Shown: positions 19,418-28,333, numbered from the stretch's first letter. The stretch: DNA of 64,000 nucleotides from Bacillus sp. 03113 (GCF_006546985.1 NZ_VATK01000007.1:124001-188000), one strand, 5' to 3'. The notes: generated by a model not told the origin, from the sequence alone. A program made the numbers and translations.

Positions 19418-20454
19418 TAAATTGCTGCCCCCTTTTTCCTTCTCATTAAATAGATGAAGAAAGGGGTTCCGAGCATCGCAGTTATGATGCCAACAGGTAC
19501 TTCTGTTGGAAATAATAGAAACTGTCCGAGTAGGTCAGCCAGCAATAATAGATTTGCTCCAATGAGAGCGGATATTGGAAGCATAACTCGGTAATCTCCA
19601 CCAACCAAAAAACGGGCCATATGTGGGACCATTAAGCCAACGAATCCGATCGGTCCGGCTAATGCTGTCGCCCCGCCGATTAAGATGATGATGCATAGCA
19701 CAGCCATGCGTCGTATTTTTCTAACATTAAGCCCTAAGCCGCTCGCGACATCTTCACCAAGTACTAATATATTAAAATGCCTTGCGATAAAAAAGCATAT
19801 CGTCAAAACAGGCAAAACAGTCCACGATGATATCTTTAAATCCAGCCATGTTGTTCCAGTGAGTTTACCAGCCATCCAGTAAAGAATTTGAAATAAATCA
19901 TTTTCATATAATATGATGACACTGCTAGTGAGGGAGCTAAAAAAAAGGCTAATGGCCATGCCGGACAGAACGAGTCGAGAGGATGAATAATCACCACGGA
20001 AAGCTAGATTATAGATTACGCCGCCTCCTACGGCTGCCCCAATAAATGCTGCGGTCATAATGAGAAAGGGGTATTCTTTAAAGCCTACGGCGGCAAGAGA
20101 AATAACAGCGAACAGTGCTGCTCCTTGATTGACTCCCATTATCTCAGAATCTGCTAAAGGGTTACGGGTAATAGCTTGCAATAAACAGCCTCCAACTGCT
20201 AGCGCTCCTCCAAGTAAGGCACCTAATAAAAAACGTGGAAATCGGATGCTCCAAACGGTATAGTGCAAAATATTTTCTGGATTGTATTTTAATAGTGTTG
20301 AAAATGAGCTTTTTGTTAATCCTTTCACATTAAAGGCTAATGAAAGGGCAAGCTCGATCAATAGGATAGAAATACAAATCAATACAATCAATAATATTGA
20401 GTTGGCAGACCTCCTTTGTTGTTGTTTAGATTCTTCCATGGTTAGTTGAGCCAA
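19417..20454 (-). CDS. Iron-siderophore ABC transporter permease, FecCD family (first)
   Basis: A 345-residue FecCD permease with IRFPRFLLGALLGGALAVGG, RNPLADSEIMGVNQGAALF, GPIGFVGLMVPHMARFLVGG and DLLGQFLLFPTEVPVG. The likely start is TTG 20454, because AAGGAGC sits about eight bases upstream; the next ATG at 20439 has no suitable site. It is the first gene of the operon and is preceded by a Fur box. Together with the downstream permease it forms the membrane channel. Confidence 0.9.
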   Translation of the reverse strand: MAQLTMEESKQQQRRSANSILLIVLICISILLIELALSLAFNVKGLTKSSFSTLLKYNPENILHYTVWSIRFPRFLLGALLGGALAVGGCLLQAITRNPLADSEIMGVNQGAALFAVISLAAVGFKEYPFLIMTAAFIGAAVGGGVIYNLAFRGDYSSSRLVLSGMAISLFFSSLTSSVIILYENDLFQILYWMAGKLTGTTWLDLKISSWTVLPVLTICFFIARHFNILVLGEDVASGLGLNVRKIRRMAVLCIIILIGGATALAGPIGFVGLMVPHMARFLVGGDYRVMLPISALIGANLLLLADLLGQFLLFPTEVPVGIITAMLGTPFFIYLMRRKKGAAI

Positions 20455-20546
20455 TTACATCGCTCCTTGTTACTAAGCTTGTCCAAACTATCGTGGACTT
20501 TTGCTTATGGAATAGGTAATAAAAATAAGATACTCTTGTTTATAAA

Positions 20547-20561
20547 TGATAATCATTATCG
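20547..20561 (-). promoter_or_regulatory. Fur box upstream of the siderophore operon
   Basis: TGATAATCATTATCG matches the 7-1-7 Bacillus Fur consensus TGATAATNATTATCA in all but the last base. It lies about 95 bases upstream of the first permease gene, so iron-dependent repression is expected. The remaining bases of the gap 20455-20777 hold the promoter region and the terminator listed next. Confidence 0.88.
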
Positions 20562-20686
20562 TTTATGGTCAGTCTCTATGTTAAATATCTTTTATTGTGT
20601 TGTCAATGCTTTTCTTTTATACCTTCTTATGGAAAGGGTTGTTTGAATGTAGTTATTTTAAAGAGTTTAAATAAGAAGAAAAATAA

Positions 20687-20726
20687 AAAAGGTTCATTTT
20701 CATAAAGAAATGAGAACGAACCTTTT
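20687..20726 (-). terminator. Intrinsic terminator of the mntA-hepT operon
   Basis: AAAAGGTTC (20687-20695) and GAACCTTTT (20718-20726) pair with further partial pairing inside. Read on the minus strand the stem is followed by a run of T, which fits termination of the hepT transcript. Confidence 0.75.
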
Positions 20727-20777
20727 AAGAAGGTGATAGAACAAATTTTACCCAAAAAGTCCCATTTGGTAAGGAAA

Positions 20778-21182
20778 TTATGATTTAAGAATTTGTTTTG
20801 TAAAAGATGTAAAATCGCTTAAATGTTTTTCAATGATTTGCTGTAAAATTTCTACATGAATGGTTTGGTAGTCATGAACAGCTATATTCCGAAATCCAAC
20901 CATGGCTTTCATTCGTTGTGCAATGTCATTTGTAATAATTGAATTAGAAAGAAGCATCTCAAAAGCATCGCGACTTGTTTGAGGGAGACCGAGACGTTCT
21001 TCTGCGACGATATGCATAGCTAAGTCGATGCAAGCTTCGCAAGCCCGTTGAATATTTAAGACAATAGAATCTTGTTTTGTATAGTCATCAAGATTTTTAG
21101 GGTTGCTATCGTATACTTCTATAATCCTTTTCTTGCAACGTTCTATGACACTAATTTTATTCAAAATAACATCATTTTTCAT
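20778..21182 (-). CDS. hepT: HepT-like toxin (HEPN ribonuclease), type VII toxin-antitoxin
   Basis: About 134 residues, all-helical, with the HEPN RX4HXY ribonuclease motif as RNIAVHDY (Arg98, His103, Tyr105). HepT proteins cut RNA or tRNA as dimers; in characterised pairs the MntA partner neutralises HepT by adding AMP to the tyrosine of this motif. The start MKNDVILNK at 21182 is chosen because the gene overlaps mntA by 11 bases and homologues begin here; a longer in-frame start would add 17 residues inside mntA. The upstream overlapping gene is the cognate antitoxin. Confidence 0.87.
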   Translation of the reverse strand: MKNDVILNKISVIERCKKRIIEVYDSNPKNLDDYTKQDSIVLNIQRACEACIDLAMHIVAEERLGLPQTSRDAFEMLLSNSIITNDIAQRMKAMVGFRNIAVHDYQTIHVEILQQIIEKHLSDFTSFTKQILKS

Positions 21183-21579
21183 AGATAGACCCGCTTTCAC
21201 TGGCTTTCCTAAGAATATTTTCCCTTTCTTCATTTAGTTTAGCATACTTACTAAGTGCGAGCATTGTCATATTCATTCTCAATTCGTCATCCATACAGTA
21301 GATCACGATTCCTGTTGTGTATATTTGGGCCTGAAAGACTGTAGATGCATGTGTCATGTCAATTAAATCTACTTCGATTTTTAAAATGGAAGCTAACTCT
21401 TGTGCTAACATAAATAGATCGTATGATGAAATGGAGGTTTCTTTAGAATAAAAAGCCACATCAATATCACTTTCTTGATGCTGTGATCCTTTGGCAAATG
21501 ATCCAAAAACAATAATATAAGATGGATTTATCTTATCAGTTAAGAATTCTGTTATTTTTTTATAAATCATTGTTTGCAC
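21172..21579 (-). CDS. mntA: MntA-like minimal nucleotidyltransferase antitoxin
   Basis: A 135-residue nucleotidyltransferase with the exact GSX10DXD motif: GSFAKG from residue 26, aspartates 38 and 40 in SDIDVAF. In studied HepT/MntA systems this enzyme AMPylates the toxin. The likely start is GTG 21579, five bases after GGAGGTG; ATG 21570 is the alternative. It overlaps the toxin gene, so translation is coupled and antitoxin is made first. The C-terminal helix segment after residue 90 is typical of the family. Confidence 0.87.
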   Translation of the reverse strand: MQTMIYKKITEFLTDKINPSYIIVFGSFAKGSQHQESDIDVAFYSKETSISSYDLFMLAQELASILKIEVDLIDMTHASTVFQAQIYTTGIVIYCMDDELRMNMTMLALSKYAKLNEERENILRKASESGSIYEK

Positions 21580-21650
21580 AAATTCACCTCCAGGAAGCCA
21601 TATAACCTATTATAAACACAATATTCCTAATATTTAAGTGGCATGAAAAC

Positions 21651-21674
21651 AAAAAAGAGAGAACATTTCTCTCT
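21651..21674 (-). terminator. Intrinsic terminator of the 74-residue small gene
   Basis: AGAGAGAA (21656-21663) and TTCTCTCT (21667-21674) pair around CAT, and on the minus strand the stem is followed by TTTTT. Confidence 0.8.
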
Positions 21675-21678
21675 AAAA

Positions 21679-21903
21679 TTAAATAGCATATATATATTCC
21701 TCGACAAAAAGACAGACATCATTCGTATTTATATTGTGTTTTTCAAGAAGTTTTTCAGCGGCTTCGATATGAGGCCGGGTTTGCTTGTTTGCTTTTACAT
21801 CCTTAAGATAGATGTCACCACTAACAAGTTTTATGGCAATTTCTTTGAGGTCCTGATTTTCAGATTGAAACAAAATATAGGCCAAACAACTAATTCGATC
21901 CAT
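21679..21903 (-). CDS. Small protein of unknown function (74 aa)
   Basis: A short acidic, helix-rich protein without signal peptide or membrane segment. I do not recognise the family. It looks real: AGAGGTG lies at good distance before ATG 21903, and a tight intrinsic terminator follows the stop. The sequence includes an AAEKLLEKHNINTNDVC segment near the C-terminus. It is transcribed in the same direction as mntA-hepT, with 100 bases and a terminator between them. Confidence 0.6.
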   Translation of the reverse strand: MDRISCLAYILFQSENQDLKEIAIKLVSGDIYLKDVKANKQTRPHIEAAEKLLEKHNINTNDVCLFVEEYIYAI

Positions 21904-22047
21904 ATTTCACACCTCTTTATCCAATTTCTTAATCATTTCTATATTTTTCTTAATTTTCCTCTAAATTAGAAATATTATTTATGATTAAAATGGTAAAGAG
22001 GGTGTTCTATGGATAATAAAAGTTTATTTGGATATTTTTTTAGTAAT

Positions 22048-22803
22048 TTAAAAAAGATCTGGGTTATATCGTCTTGCTAGTAATTGGCTTGCTTGCGTTG
22101 GATCGATCTCAACAACTACTAATTCTTCCTCATTTGGTTGAGCCGTTTTTAAGCATTCCCCTGAAGGTGAGATGAAGGATGTGGTGCATCGCTGATTTTC
22201 TATAGCGTAATTCACACTGGCAAAAAAGATATTATTTTCTAGGCTTCTACATACCATCGCTCCATTATAAAATTCAGGATTATTTACTTCACCAGTAAAT
22301 TGCGGATGAAAAACAATGCTTGCTCCTTGTCTAGCGGCCCATCTTACTGTCTCTGGATACCTCCAGCCTTCATGGCAAATAACAATGCCAAATCTTACAC
22401 CGTTCACCTCAAATATTTGTCGACCTTCTCCTGGAACATAACCAAATTGATCTTCATCAGGGTCAATCTGATTTTTTGTTTGATAGCCTAGAATCTCACC
22501 GTTATTAGAGATAACAAAGGCAACAATATGTAATCCGAGTTCGTCTTTCCATTCCATAGGGAGGATGACAGTTATCTTTTTTTGCCTAGCAAGTGTGCAT
22601 ATTTCATCCAATGCATCCATTTGTATATTGTGATTGTATTCTTCCACATGATAACCAACTCCTCTGAGCCCTGGAATAATAGATTCAGGAAAGGAGATTA
22701 GACTGCATTCTTTATCAGATGCTTCTTTGATCATTTGTTTTACTACATTTAAACCTTCACTTGCAGAAGCTGGAAATCTAGTTTGTGCCAACCCAATTCT
22801 CAT
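22048..22803 (-). CDS. Carbon-nitrogen hydrolase (nitrilase superfamily)
   Basis: A 251-residue amidase of the nitrilase superfamily. The catalytic triad is visible: Glu40 in SFPES, Lys110 in GYQTKNQ and Cys143 in VICHEGWRYPE. The length matches the single-domain omega-amidase/NIT branch. Members cleave small amides in the cytosol. The substrate is unknown; no pathway genes flank it. AAGGTG precedes ATG 22803. Confidence 0.87.
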   Translation of the reverse strand: MRIGLAQTRFPASASEGLNVVKQMIKEASDKECSLISFPESIIPGLRGVGYHVEEYNHNIQMDALDEICTLARQKKITVILPMEWKDELGLHIVAFVISNNGEILGYQTKNQIDPDEDQFGYVPGEGRQIFEVNGVRFGIVICHEGWRYPETVRWAARQGASIVFHPQFTGEVNNPEFYNGAMVCRSLENNIFFASVNYAIENQRCTTSFISPSGECLKTAQPNEEELVVVEIDPTQASQLLARRYNPDLF

Positions 22804-22995
22804 TTAAAACACCTTCCTGGAAAAATGATTTATTTTTACTCTTAAAAGTTCAATTTAATAGTAAACTTAAAGTATCTAAATGTAAAAAAATAGATGGAAA
22901 AATCAAGTGTGGTTGAGCAATACAAAAAATTGGACAAGCTTTAATCTGAAAAATTAGAAACTTAAAAAATAATTAATAAGTTAGGTGAACACAGC

Positions 22996-23400
22996 ATGGA
23001 GATAAAACGAATCAATAAAGAACAAACTTGGGAACTGAGACAAAAGGTAATGTGGCCAAATAAAGATATCGAATATATTAAATTAACAGATGATGACGAG
23101 AGTATTCATTTCGGCTTTTTCCACAATGAAAAGCTATTGTCTGTTATTACCCTTTTTATTGAAAATGATTGTGCTCAGTTTAGAAAGTTTGCCACTCTCC
23201 AGGAGGAGCAGGGAAAGGGGATTGGCAGCAAGATGTTAGATCATCTCATTACAGAAGCAAAACAGCTTGGAGTAAAGAAACTTTGGTGTAATGCACGTCA
23301 AAATAAAGCCAGTTTCTATCAAAAATTTGGATTAAAAGAAACGGATCAAATCTTTGATAAAGAAGGGGTTCGTTTTGTGATAATGGAGATGTATTTGTAA
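22996..23400 (+). CDS. GNAT-family N-acetyltransferase
   Basis: A 134-residue GNAT domain. The acetyl-CoA loop is seen as QEEQGKGIGSKML (residues about 69-81, Q/RxxGxG/A), followed by KLWCNARQNKASFYQKFGL, the usual motif B. Similar proteins are annotated YjcF-type. The acceptor is unknown. A HAD-type gene follows 36 bases later in the same direction and may be co-transcribed. Confidence 0.83.
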   Translation: MEIKRINKEQTWELRQKVMWPNKDIEYIKLTDDDESIHFGFFHNEKLLSVITLFIENDCAQFRKFATLQEEQGKGIGSKMLDHLITEAKQLGVKKLWCNARQNKASFYQKFGLKETDQIFDKEGVRFVIMEMYL

Positions 23401-23436
23401 GTGATTCTTTCAAAAGCAGTTTAAGGAGAGGACAGG

Positions 23437-24096
23437 ATGATATTTTTCGATATAGATGGCACTCTATTAGACCATGAAAAAGCAGAGAAGATAGCATCTA
23501 TCGATTTCTATGGAAAGTTTCAACAAAACCTAAAAATGAGTGAAATGGAATTCACACAACTGTGGGAGGCTTCTTCAAAGAAATACTACCTAAAATATTT
23601 AGCCAAACAATTATCCTTCTAGGAGCAACGAAGAATGAGGGTTAATGATGTATTTGGGGAAAATTTAAGAGACGAAGATGCGGATACTCTTTTTAATGTG
23701 TATTTGGAATATTATAAGAAAAACTGGCTTCCGTTTGAGGATGTCATTCCTTGTTTAACATGGTTAAGAAATGAAGGGTATCGCCTTAGTATCATTAGCA
23801 ATGGCCAAGATCAACAACAGATAGACAAACTAGAAAAAATAGGCGTTTTGTCGTATTTTTCTCATGTATTTACATCGAATAAATTAGGAGTTGCGAAGCC
23901 GGACAGCCGAATTTTTAGGCGAGCATGTGAACGAGCACAATGTTCAGTTGAAGAAAGCTATTATATCGGTGATCATTTAGAAACAGATGTCATAGGAAGT
24001 AATGATGCTGGAATGAAAGGGATTTGGATTAATCGTAAATGTAGTCCGACTTCATATGATGTTAAGGTGATACATACTTTAAATGAGTTGTATTAA
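23437..24096 (+). pseudogene. HAD-superfamily hydrolase (YjjG-like), interrupted by an in-frame TAG
   Basis: Two open stretches in the same frame make one HAD protein of about 220 codons. The first (23437-23622) has motif I as FFDIDGTLLDHE; the second (23635-24096) has ISNGQ (motif II), the VAKPDSRIF lysine (motif III) and YYIGDHLETDVIGSNDAGM (motif IV). The only break is TAG at 23620-23622, followed by four in-frame codons to the next ATG. A single C-to-T change of CAG would create it. The first part has a good AAGGAGAGG site. Either the gene is inactivated or the base is a sequencing error. Confidence 0.8.
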
Positions 24097-24106
24097 CTCA
24101 TTTAAA
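24078..24106 (+). other. Stem-loop at the 3' end of the HAD gene
   Basis: TTTAAATGAGTT (24078-24089) pairs with AACTCATTTAAA (24095-24106) around five bases, overlapping the stop codon. No T-run follows, so termination is uncertain. Confidence 0.45.
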
Positions 24107-24228
24107 ATAAAAATGGGATTCTTTCAAAGGAGCATATTGATTATAGAGGGTCAAAACAAGGACTAATGAGATTATTATGGCTCCCAGAAATGATAACTAA
24201 ATTTGAGAGAATAATGTGTACTCCTTGA
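24106..24228 (+). pseudogene. Possible short gene remnant of unknown family
   Basis: The frame 24106-24228 is open for 40 codons without a start codon near its 5' end, and its middle reads like ordinary protein (HIDYRGSKQGLMRLLWLPEM). I do not recognise the family. It may be the tail of a deleted gene. From 24229 to 24521 I see nothing beyond AT-rich DNA. Confidence 0.3.
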
Positions 24229-24521
24229 GAGGATTGAAATGACAATCGCTTTTCCTAACTAAAGATAATAATTGAATAGAAAAGAATGAGACCTTGACGC
24301 CTTAACCTATTGTTTCATAACTTACAAAAGAACCGCGGATTTCAATTAACAAATTAAAAATTCACTGTCTTTTATAGTTTTTTAGATTGCATATTAATTT
24401 GATGAGAGCTAAGTTCCATTTGAATTATCCGCACTGCCACCTATAGTATAGAACGATTGTTCATATTAATTAAATATATATATAGAACTGTTTAAAAGAG
24501 TGTTAAAAAATAGGAGAACGA

Positions 24522-25766
24522 TTAATCAGCTGTCACAAAAGAATGCAATTTCCAAACAGCTATAATTGAAAATAAAATTAATAATATTCCACTGTATAAT
24601 AAAAGTGTTGATATTGTTATATTTAAGGAAAGTAAAGTAGAGGTTAATGCGTATGAAATAGGTACTAACCCCATGGACGCTGTTCCAAGTAGCCCAGAAA
24701 CCCTGCCTAGTTTATCTGGGTGAGTTCTTTCTTGAATGAGAGTCTGCAGTGGTATGTCACCAATTGTTATAGTCATTCCAACTATTGTAAAGCAAAGAAT
24801 AGCTTGCCACATCGTAATGGACTGGCTTAATGAAACTAAAGATAATCCTAGAAAAATTAATCGAATGATAGAAATAAACCCTCTTTTATTTCTTGGATTC
24901 CAAAAGGCAACAAGAATTGTTCCTATGAGCATTCCCCCAGATATGGATCCTTCTAAGTAACTTAAATCTAACGCATTTCCATCTAATATCTCATTTGTCA
25001 TAATTGGGGCAGCTAACGTGGCAGGTCCAGCTAATACAAAGTTGGTAAGAATACTAATTATCATTGCACCAATTAAAAAGGGAGAAGTAAATACATAATC
25101 GAATCCATCTTTTAAATCTTTAAGAATTGTGGAATTAGAATTTGAATTTATAGGAAGCTTTAAAAGGTTCATAAGCATTCCTCCAGTAATAAGAAGCAAA
25201 GCAATAGCAACAAAAACCCATTTGAAGGAACTTACAGCAATCAGCCAACCAGCTATTAGGGGACCAGTAATACTTGTAGTTCGATTAGTAAATTGAAGAA
25301 ACGAATTAGCTAGAGTAAGCTGGTTCTTGTTTGCAATCGATGGAACGATTGACTGATTTGCAGGCCAAAAAAAAGCGTCTAAGACACCGAAGCAAAGTGC
25401 AAAAAAGGTTAATATCCAGATATTTAATTGATTAAGTATTAAGAAAATGATCATAATACCCAGAAGAATAGATCTAATAAAATTTGAAAAAAACATTATA
25501 GCAGTAGGTTTTAAACGATCTGCAATTACTCCTCCAAATATCATTAATAGTACTCTTGGTAAAGCGGTAGCCATTAAAACAAATCCTAGGGCTGATTTTA
25601 GGTGAAGATAATCAACAACATACCAGCTTTCTGCTAATAAATACATTGATAATGAAAAACCTGTAAAAAGACTTGAAAACCATAATAACAGGAATTTTTT
25701 GTTTCTTACTAAAGCTAAAGCTTCATATCTTAGAGTTATAGATTCACTTTGTTTTAGAATAGGCAT
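24522..25766 (-). CDS. MFS transporter, 12-TM, NreB/macrolide-efflux-like
   Basis: About 414 residues with 12 hydrophobic helices. It resembles the MFS_3/enterobactin-exporter branch: FLLLWFSSLFTGFSLSMYLLA in helix 1, GGVIADRLKPTAIMF (motif A) and QERTHPDKLGRVSGL in the second half. ATG 25766 follows AGGGGGA; an earlier in-frame start would lie within the regulator gene. It is encoded 25 bases behind an ArsR-type regulator, so it is probably a regulated efflux pump. Substrate unknown. Confidence 0.84.
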   Translation of the reverse strand: MPILKQSESITLRYEALALVRNKKFLLLWFSSLFTGFSLSMYLLAESWYVVDYLHLKSALGFVLMATALPRVLLMIFGGVIADRLKPTAIMFFSNFIRSILLGIMIIFLILNQLNIWILTFFALCFGVLDAFFWPANQSIVPSIANKNQLTLANSFLQFTNRTTSITGPLIAGWLIAVSSFKWVFVAIALLLITGGMLMNLLKLPINSNSNSTILKDLKDGFDYVFTSPFLIGAMIISILTNFVLAGPATLAAPIMTNEILDGNALDLSYLEGSISGGMLIGTILVAFWNPRNKRGFISIIRLIFLGLSLVSLSQSITMWQAILCFTIVGMTITIGDIPLQTLIQERTHPDKLGRVSGLLGTASMGLVPISYALTSTLLSLNITISTLLLYSGILLILFSIIAVWKLHSFVTAD

Positions 25767-25791
25767 TTGTTGATTCCCCCTATTATATTTG

Positions 25792-26388
25792 TTAAAGGTT
25801 TTTATTATCTTCAAAGAAAGGTTCATCAATTTGAAATCCAACGGTTGTCATATAGAAAAATTTTCCTTTATCGTCCTTCATATTGTTAAATTCTTCTAGC
25901 AATTTACGATATTTAGCCAGCCATTTTATAAATTCTTCTTCATTTACTTTGGCTTCTAATTGCATTGATATCATTGGCCATTTTTCTTTATCTGCTGTAT
26001 TAAATTGAAATGCTTCTTCTGGAGCAGACAATGCTCGAATTTTAGCTCTTTCTAAAACATTTAAAGCTAAATCTCTTACATAGTTTCCTAAATCCTCAGA
26101 AAAAGGTAATAATTGATCGCTCGGGTAATAGCTTCTTGCTGTAGATTGGTAAAATTTTTGTATAATACCGCCTTTTTCTTCTTTTTTTACGACTTGAATA
26201 AATCCATTCTTTTCAAGTTCAGTTAAAGCATAATGAATCTTTGATCTTGGAACTTCAAGTAAATGTGCTAGCTGTTGTCCTGTATAGGGTTGTTCAACTA
26301 ATAACATAAGGATTTTTGTTCTAAATGGGTCGCTTATCGTTTTTAATTGCTCATAATTTTTAAGAATCATACATGATTTTTGTTTCAT
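25792..26388 (-). CDS. ArsR-type winged-helix regulator
   Basis: About 198 residues. The N-terminal winged helix is clear: ISDPFRTKILMLLVEQPYTGQQLAHLLEVPRSKIHYALTELE broken over helices 2-4 (residues about 18-60), followed by a wing with KKEEKGGIIQKFYQ. The C-terminal 120 residues are helical and hold no metal-ligand cysteine pattern, so this is likely a ligand- or stress-responding regulator. ATG 26388 is used; AAAGGAG is 13 bases upstream, rather far, and an in-frame TTG four codons upstream is possible. It heads an operon with the MFS gene. Confidence 0.82.
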   Translation of the reverse strand: MKQKSCMILKNYEQLKTISDPFRTKILMLLVEQPYTGQQLAHLLEVPRSKIHYALTELEKNGFIQVVKKEEKGGIIQKFYQSTARSYYPSDQLLPFSEDLGNYVRDLALNVLERAKIRALSAPEEAFQFNTADKEKWPMISMQLEAKVNEEEFIKWLAKYRKLLEEFNNMKDDKGKFFYMTTVGFQIDEPFFEDNKNL

Positions 26389-26412
26389 AATGTCACTCAA
26401 ACTCCTTTATTT

Positions 26413-26441
26413 ACTCAAGTTAATTTTTTCACTTAAGTTAA
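26413..26441 (-). promoter_or_regulatory. Direct repeat ACTYAAGTTAA upstream of the ArsR gene
   Basis: ACTCAAGTTAA (26413-26423) and ACTTAAGTTAA (26431-26441) are spaced 18 bases apart, about two helical turns less a little, just before the regulator gene. It is a plausible autoregulatory operator. Confidence 0.4.
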
Positions 26442-26545
26442 TAAAAACATTTAAGGAGGGGAATATCAATAGTTTATGGAAAAAAATATAAAAAAAGTTT
26501 TAAAAGAAAATGAATAGTTACAATTATTTAAGGGAGGATGCTCTT

Positions 26546-26947
26546 ATGCTAAAACCATCCACTAATTTCAAAATCATAAATGTTTCAAGGGATAGTCTTG
26601 GGAGATTTATGAAGCTACAATTGCCTCTTGTTGAAGGCGAATTTATGATTCGCTGGGCATTAGATGAGTTTACGTATCTTCAAATTAAACAAATTTTCTC
26701 CACTAAATACTTTGATTCACTTGCGAAAGGATACCGTTATGAACTTGTTTCATTTTATAGCCACCATCTCGAAAAGACTGATAATAAAACGATTTACAAG
26801 GGTTCTATACGATGTATTTTGCCTGATCGCAGCATGAATATTCCGTTTGTGTGCTCTCCGCAATTTGCGGGAAATATGGAATGGTTAACTCATGTAGCAA
26901 AAAATCTGCAGGATATTGAGCATTTGAAATGGGAGAATTTTAAGTGA
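26546..26947 (+). CDS. Conserved-looking protein of unknown function (133 aa)
   Basis: A soluble protein with alternating beta-like segments (residues 1-45) and a helix-rich tail ending in HVAKNLQDIEHLKWENF. I do not recognise it. ATG 26546 follows AGGGAGG at good spacing; an in-frame ATG 36 bases earlier has no site. It stands alone between a divergent ArsR-MFS pair and an MFS gene. Confidence 0.6.
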   Translation: MLKPSTNFKIINVSRDSLGRFMKLQLPLVEGEFMIRWALDEFTYLQIKQIFSTKYFDSLAKGYRYELVSFYSHHLEKTDNKTIYKGSIRCILPDRSMNIPFVCSPQFAGNMEWLTHVAKNLQDIEHLKWENFK

Positions 26948-27130
26948 TGACAGGTAACACGTTAAAATCGGGGAATTTCATTTGGAAGTAAAATGTTAAT
27001 TTTAATGCAAGAAATTTTTGTTACAGGGAAAAGTAAAAAAATAATGTAACCTAAAAAGTAAAAAGCAGGCTGCATAAATTCTCAAATAAACAAATAGAAA
27101 GACCACTACAGCTAGTAAAGGAGAATTTTT

Positions 27131-28333
27131 ATGGAGAAAAAGGAAAAGTGTGGCTTGCTGGCTTTATCGGTTGTTCCTCTTGTCATGACGCTTGGGAATT
27201 CGATGCTTATCCCTGTACTTCCAAAAATTGAATCTACATTACATATTAGTGCATTCCAGGTATCCATGATTATTACGATTTACTCGATCGCAGCTATTTT
27301 ATTCATTCCTGTTGCTGGGTATTTGTCAGACAGGTGGGGACGAAAAAAAATAATCATACCAAGTCTAATCATTGCAGGAATTGGGGGAGCAATCTCTGGT
27401 TGGGCATCATGGAAAATAGCCCATCCATACATTTGGATTCTCATCGGTCGTACGATCCAGGGAATCGGTTCCGCGGGGGCATTGCCAGTTGTTATGCCGT
27501 GTGTCGGAGATATGTTTAAAGAGGATGAGCAAGTCAGCTATGGTTTAGGTCTCATTGAAACCTCAAATACGTTTGGAAAAGTACTTAGCCCTATTTTAGG
27601 ATCATTACTAGCAGTGATTGTCTGGTTTTTGCCATTTTGGTTTATTCCTATCTTATGCTTAGCCTCCATTTTGCTCATTCAATTTTTAGTGAAGCCTCCT
27701 AAACAAGAGAAAAAAGCCTTGCCTGTTAAAGAGTTTGTCATAATAGTTAAGACAACATTAAAGGATAATCTGAAATGGTTAATGGCTATTTTTTTACTTG
27801 GGGCCATTATTATGCTTGTCTTATTTGGGAATCTCTTTTATTTATCAACACTTTTTGAGGAGAAGTATCATATTGATGGAATCTGGAAAGGCTTTATTCT
27901 TGCTATCCCTCTCGGAGCATTATCATTATGTTCTTATTTAACAGGTAAAAGAATTGGAAATAGAAAAAGGAATATGAAAAGATGTACCGGTATTGGCTTT
28001 TTATTATTGAGTGGTTCGTTTATTATTCCATTCTTTTTTCATGGCATTTATTTATTAGTACCAAGTCTCTTTATATGTGGAATCGGCATTGGCTTAGCCC
28101 TACCAAGCTTAGATGCACTAATAACGGAGGGGATTGAAAAGGAGCAACGTGGAACAATCTCTTCTCTCTATAGCTCCATGCGCTTTGTTGGAGTAGCAGC
28201 GGGGCCGCCTTTATTTGCTTTTTTAATGAAAGGCGATAGTAAAAGCATGCTTTATTTATCGTTTGGACTGGGGTTAATCGGTGTACTATTGGTCTTGTTT
28301 TGTATAAAACCAGAGGAGGAAAAAGTTCAGTAG
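27131..28333 (+). CDS. MFS transporter, 12-TM (YmfD/bacillibactin-exporter-like)
   Basis: A 400-residue MFS exporter with 12 helices. It starts with VPLVMTLGNSMLIPVLPKIE, has GYLSDRWGRKKIIIPSL (motif A), GRTIQGIGSAGALPVVMP and SPILGSLLAVIVWFLP (motif C), and LDALITEGIEKEQRGTISSL in the second half. The overall pattern matches the B. subtilis YmfD/YitG group, one member of which exports bacillibactin. The start follows AAAGGAG. Substrate here is not known. A terminator-like hairpin follows 50 bases downstream. Confidence 0.85.
   Translation: MEKKEKCGLLALSVVPLVMTLGNSMLIPVLPKIESTLHISAFQVSMIITIYSIAAILFIPVAGYLSDRWGRKKIIIPSLIIAGIGGAISGWASWKIAHPYIWILIGRTIQGIGSAGALPVVMPCVGDMFKEDEQVSYGLGLIETSNTFGKVLSPILGSLLAVIVWFLPFWFIPILCLASILLIQFLVKPPKQEKKALPVKEFVIIVKTTLKDNLKWLMAIFLLGAIIMLVLFGNLFYLSTLFEEKYHIDGIWKGFILAIPLGALSLCSYLTGKRIGNRKRNMKRCTGIGFLLLSGSFIIPFFFHGIYLLVPSLFICGIGIGLALPSLDALITEGIEKEQRGTISSLYSSMRFVGVAAGPPLFAFLMKGDSKSMLYLSFGLGLIGVLLVLFCIKPEEEKVQ

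Noticed and set aside
20778-21579. Part of a restriction or defence island
   Set aside because: Only the two-gene toxin-antitoxin pair is present; neighbours are ordinary metabolic or small genes.
21643-21969. Plus-strand frame of 108 codons opposite the 74-residue small gene
   Set aside because: It runs through the terminator and the small gene's ribosome site; composition is Phe/Ile/Lys biased as expected for the antisense of an AT-rich gene.
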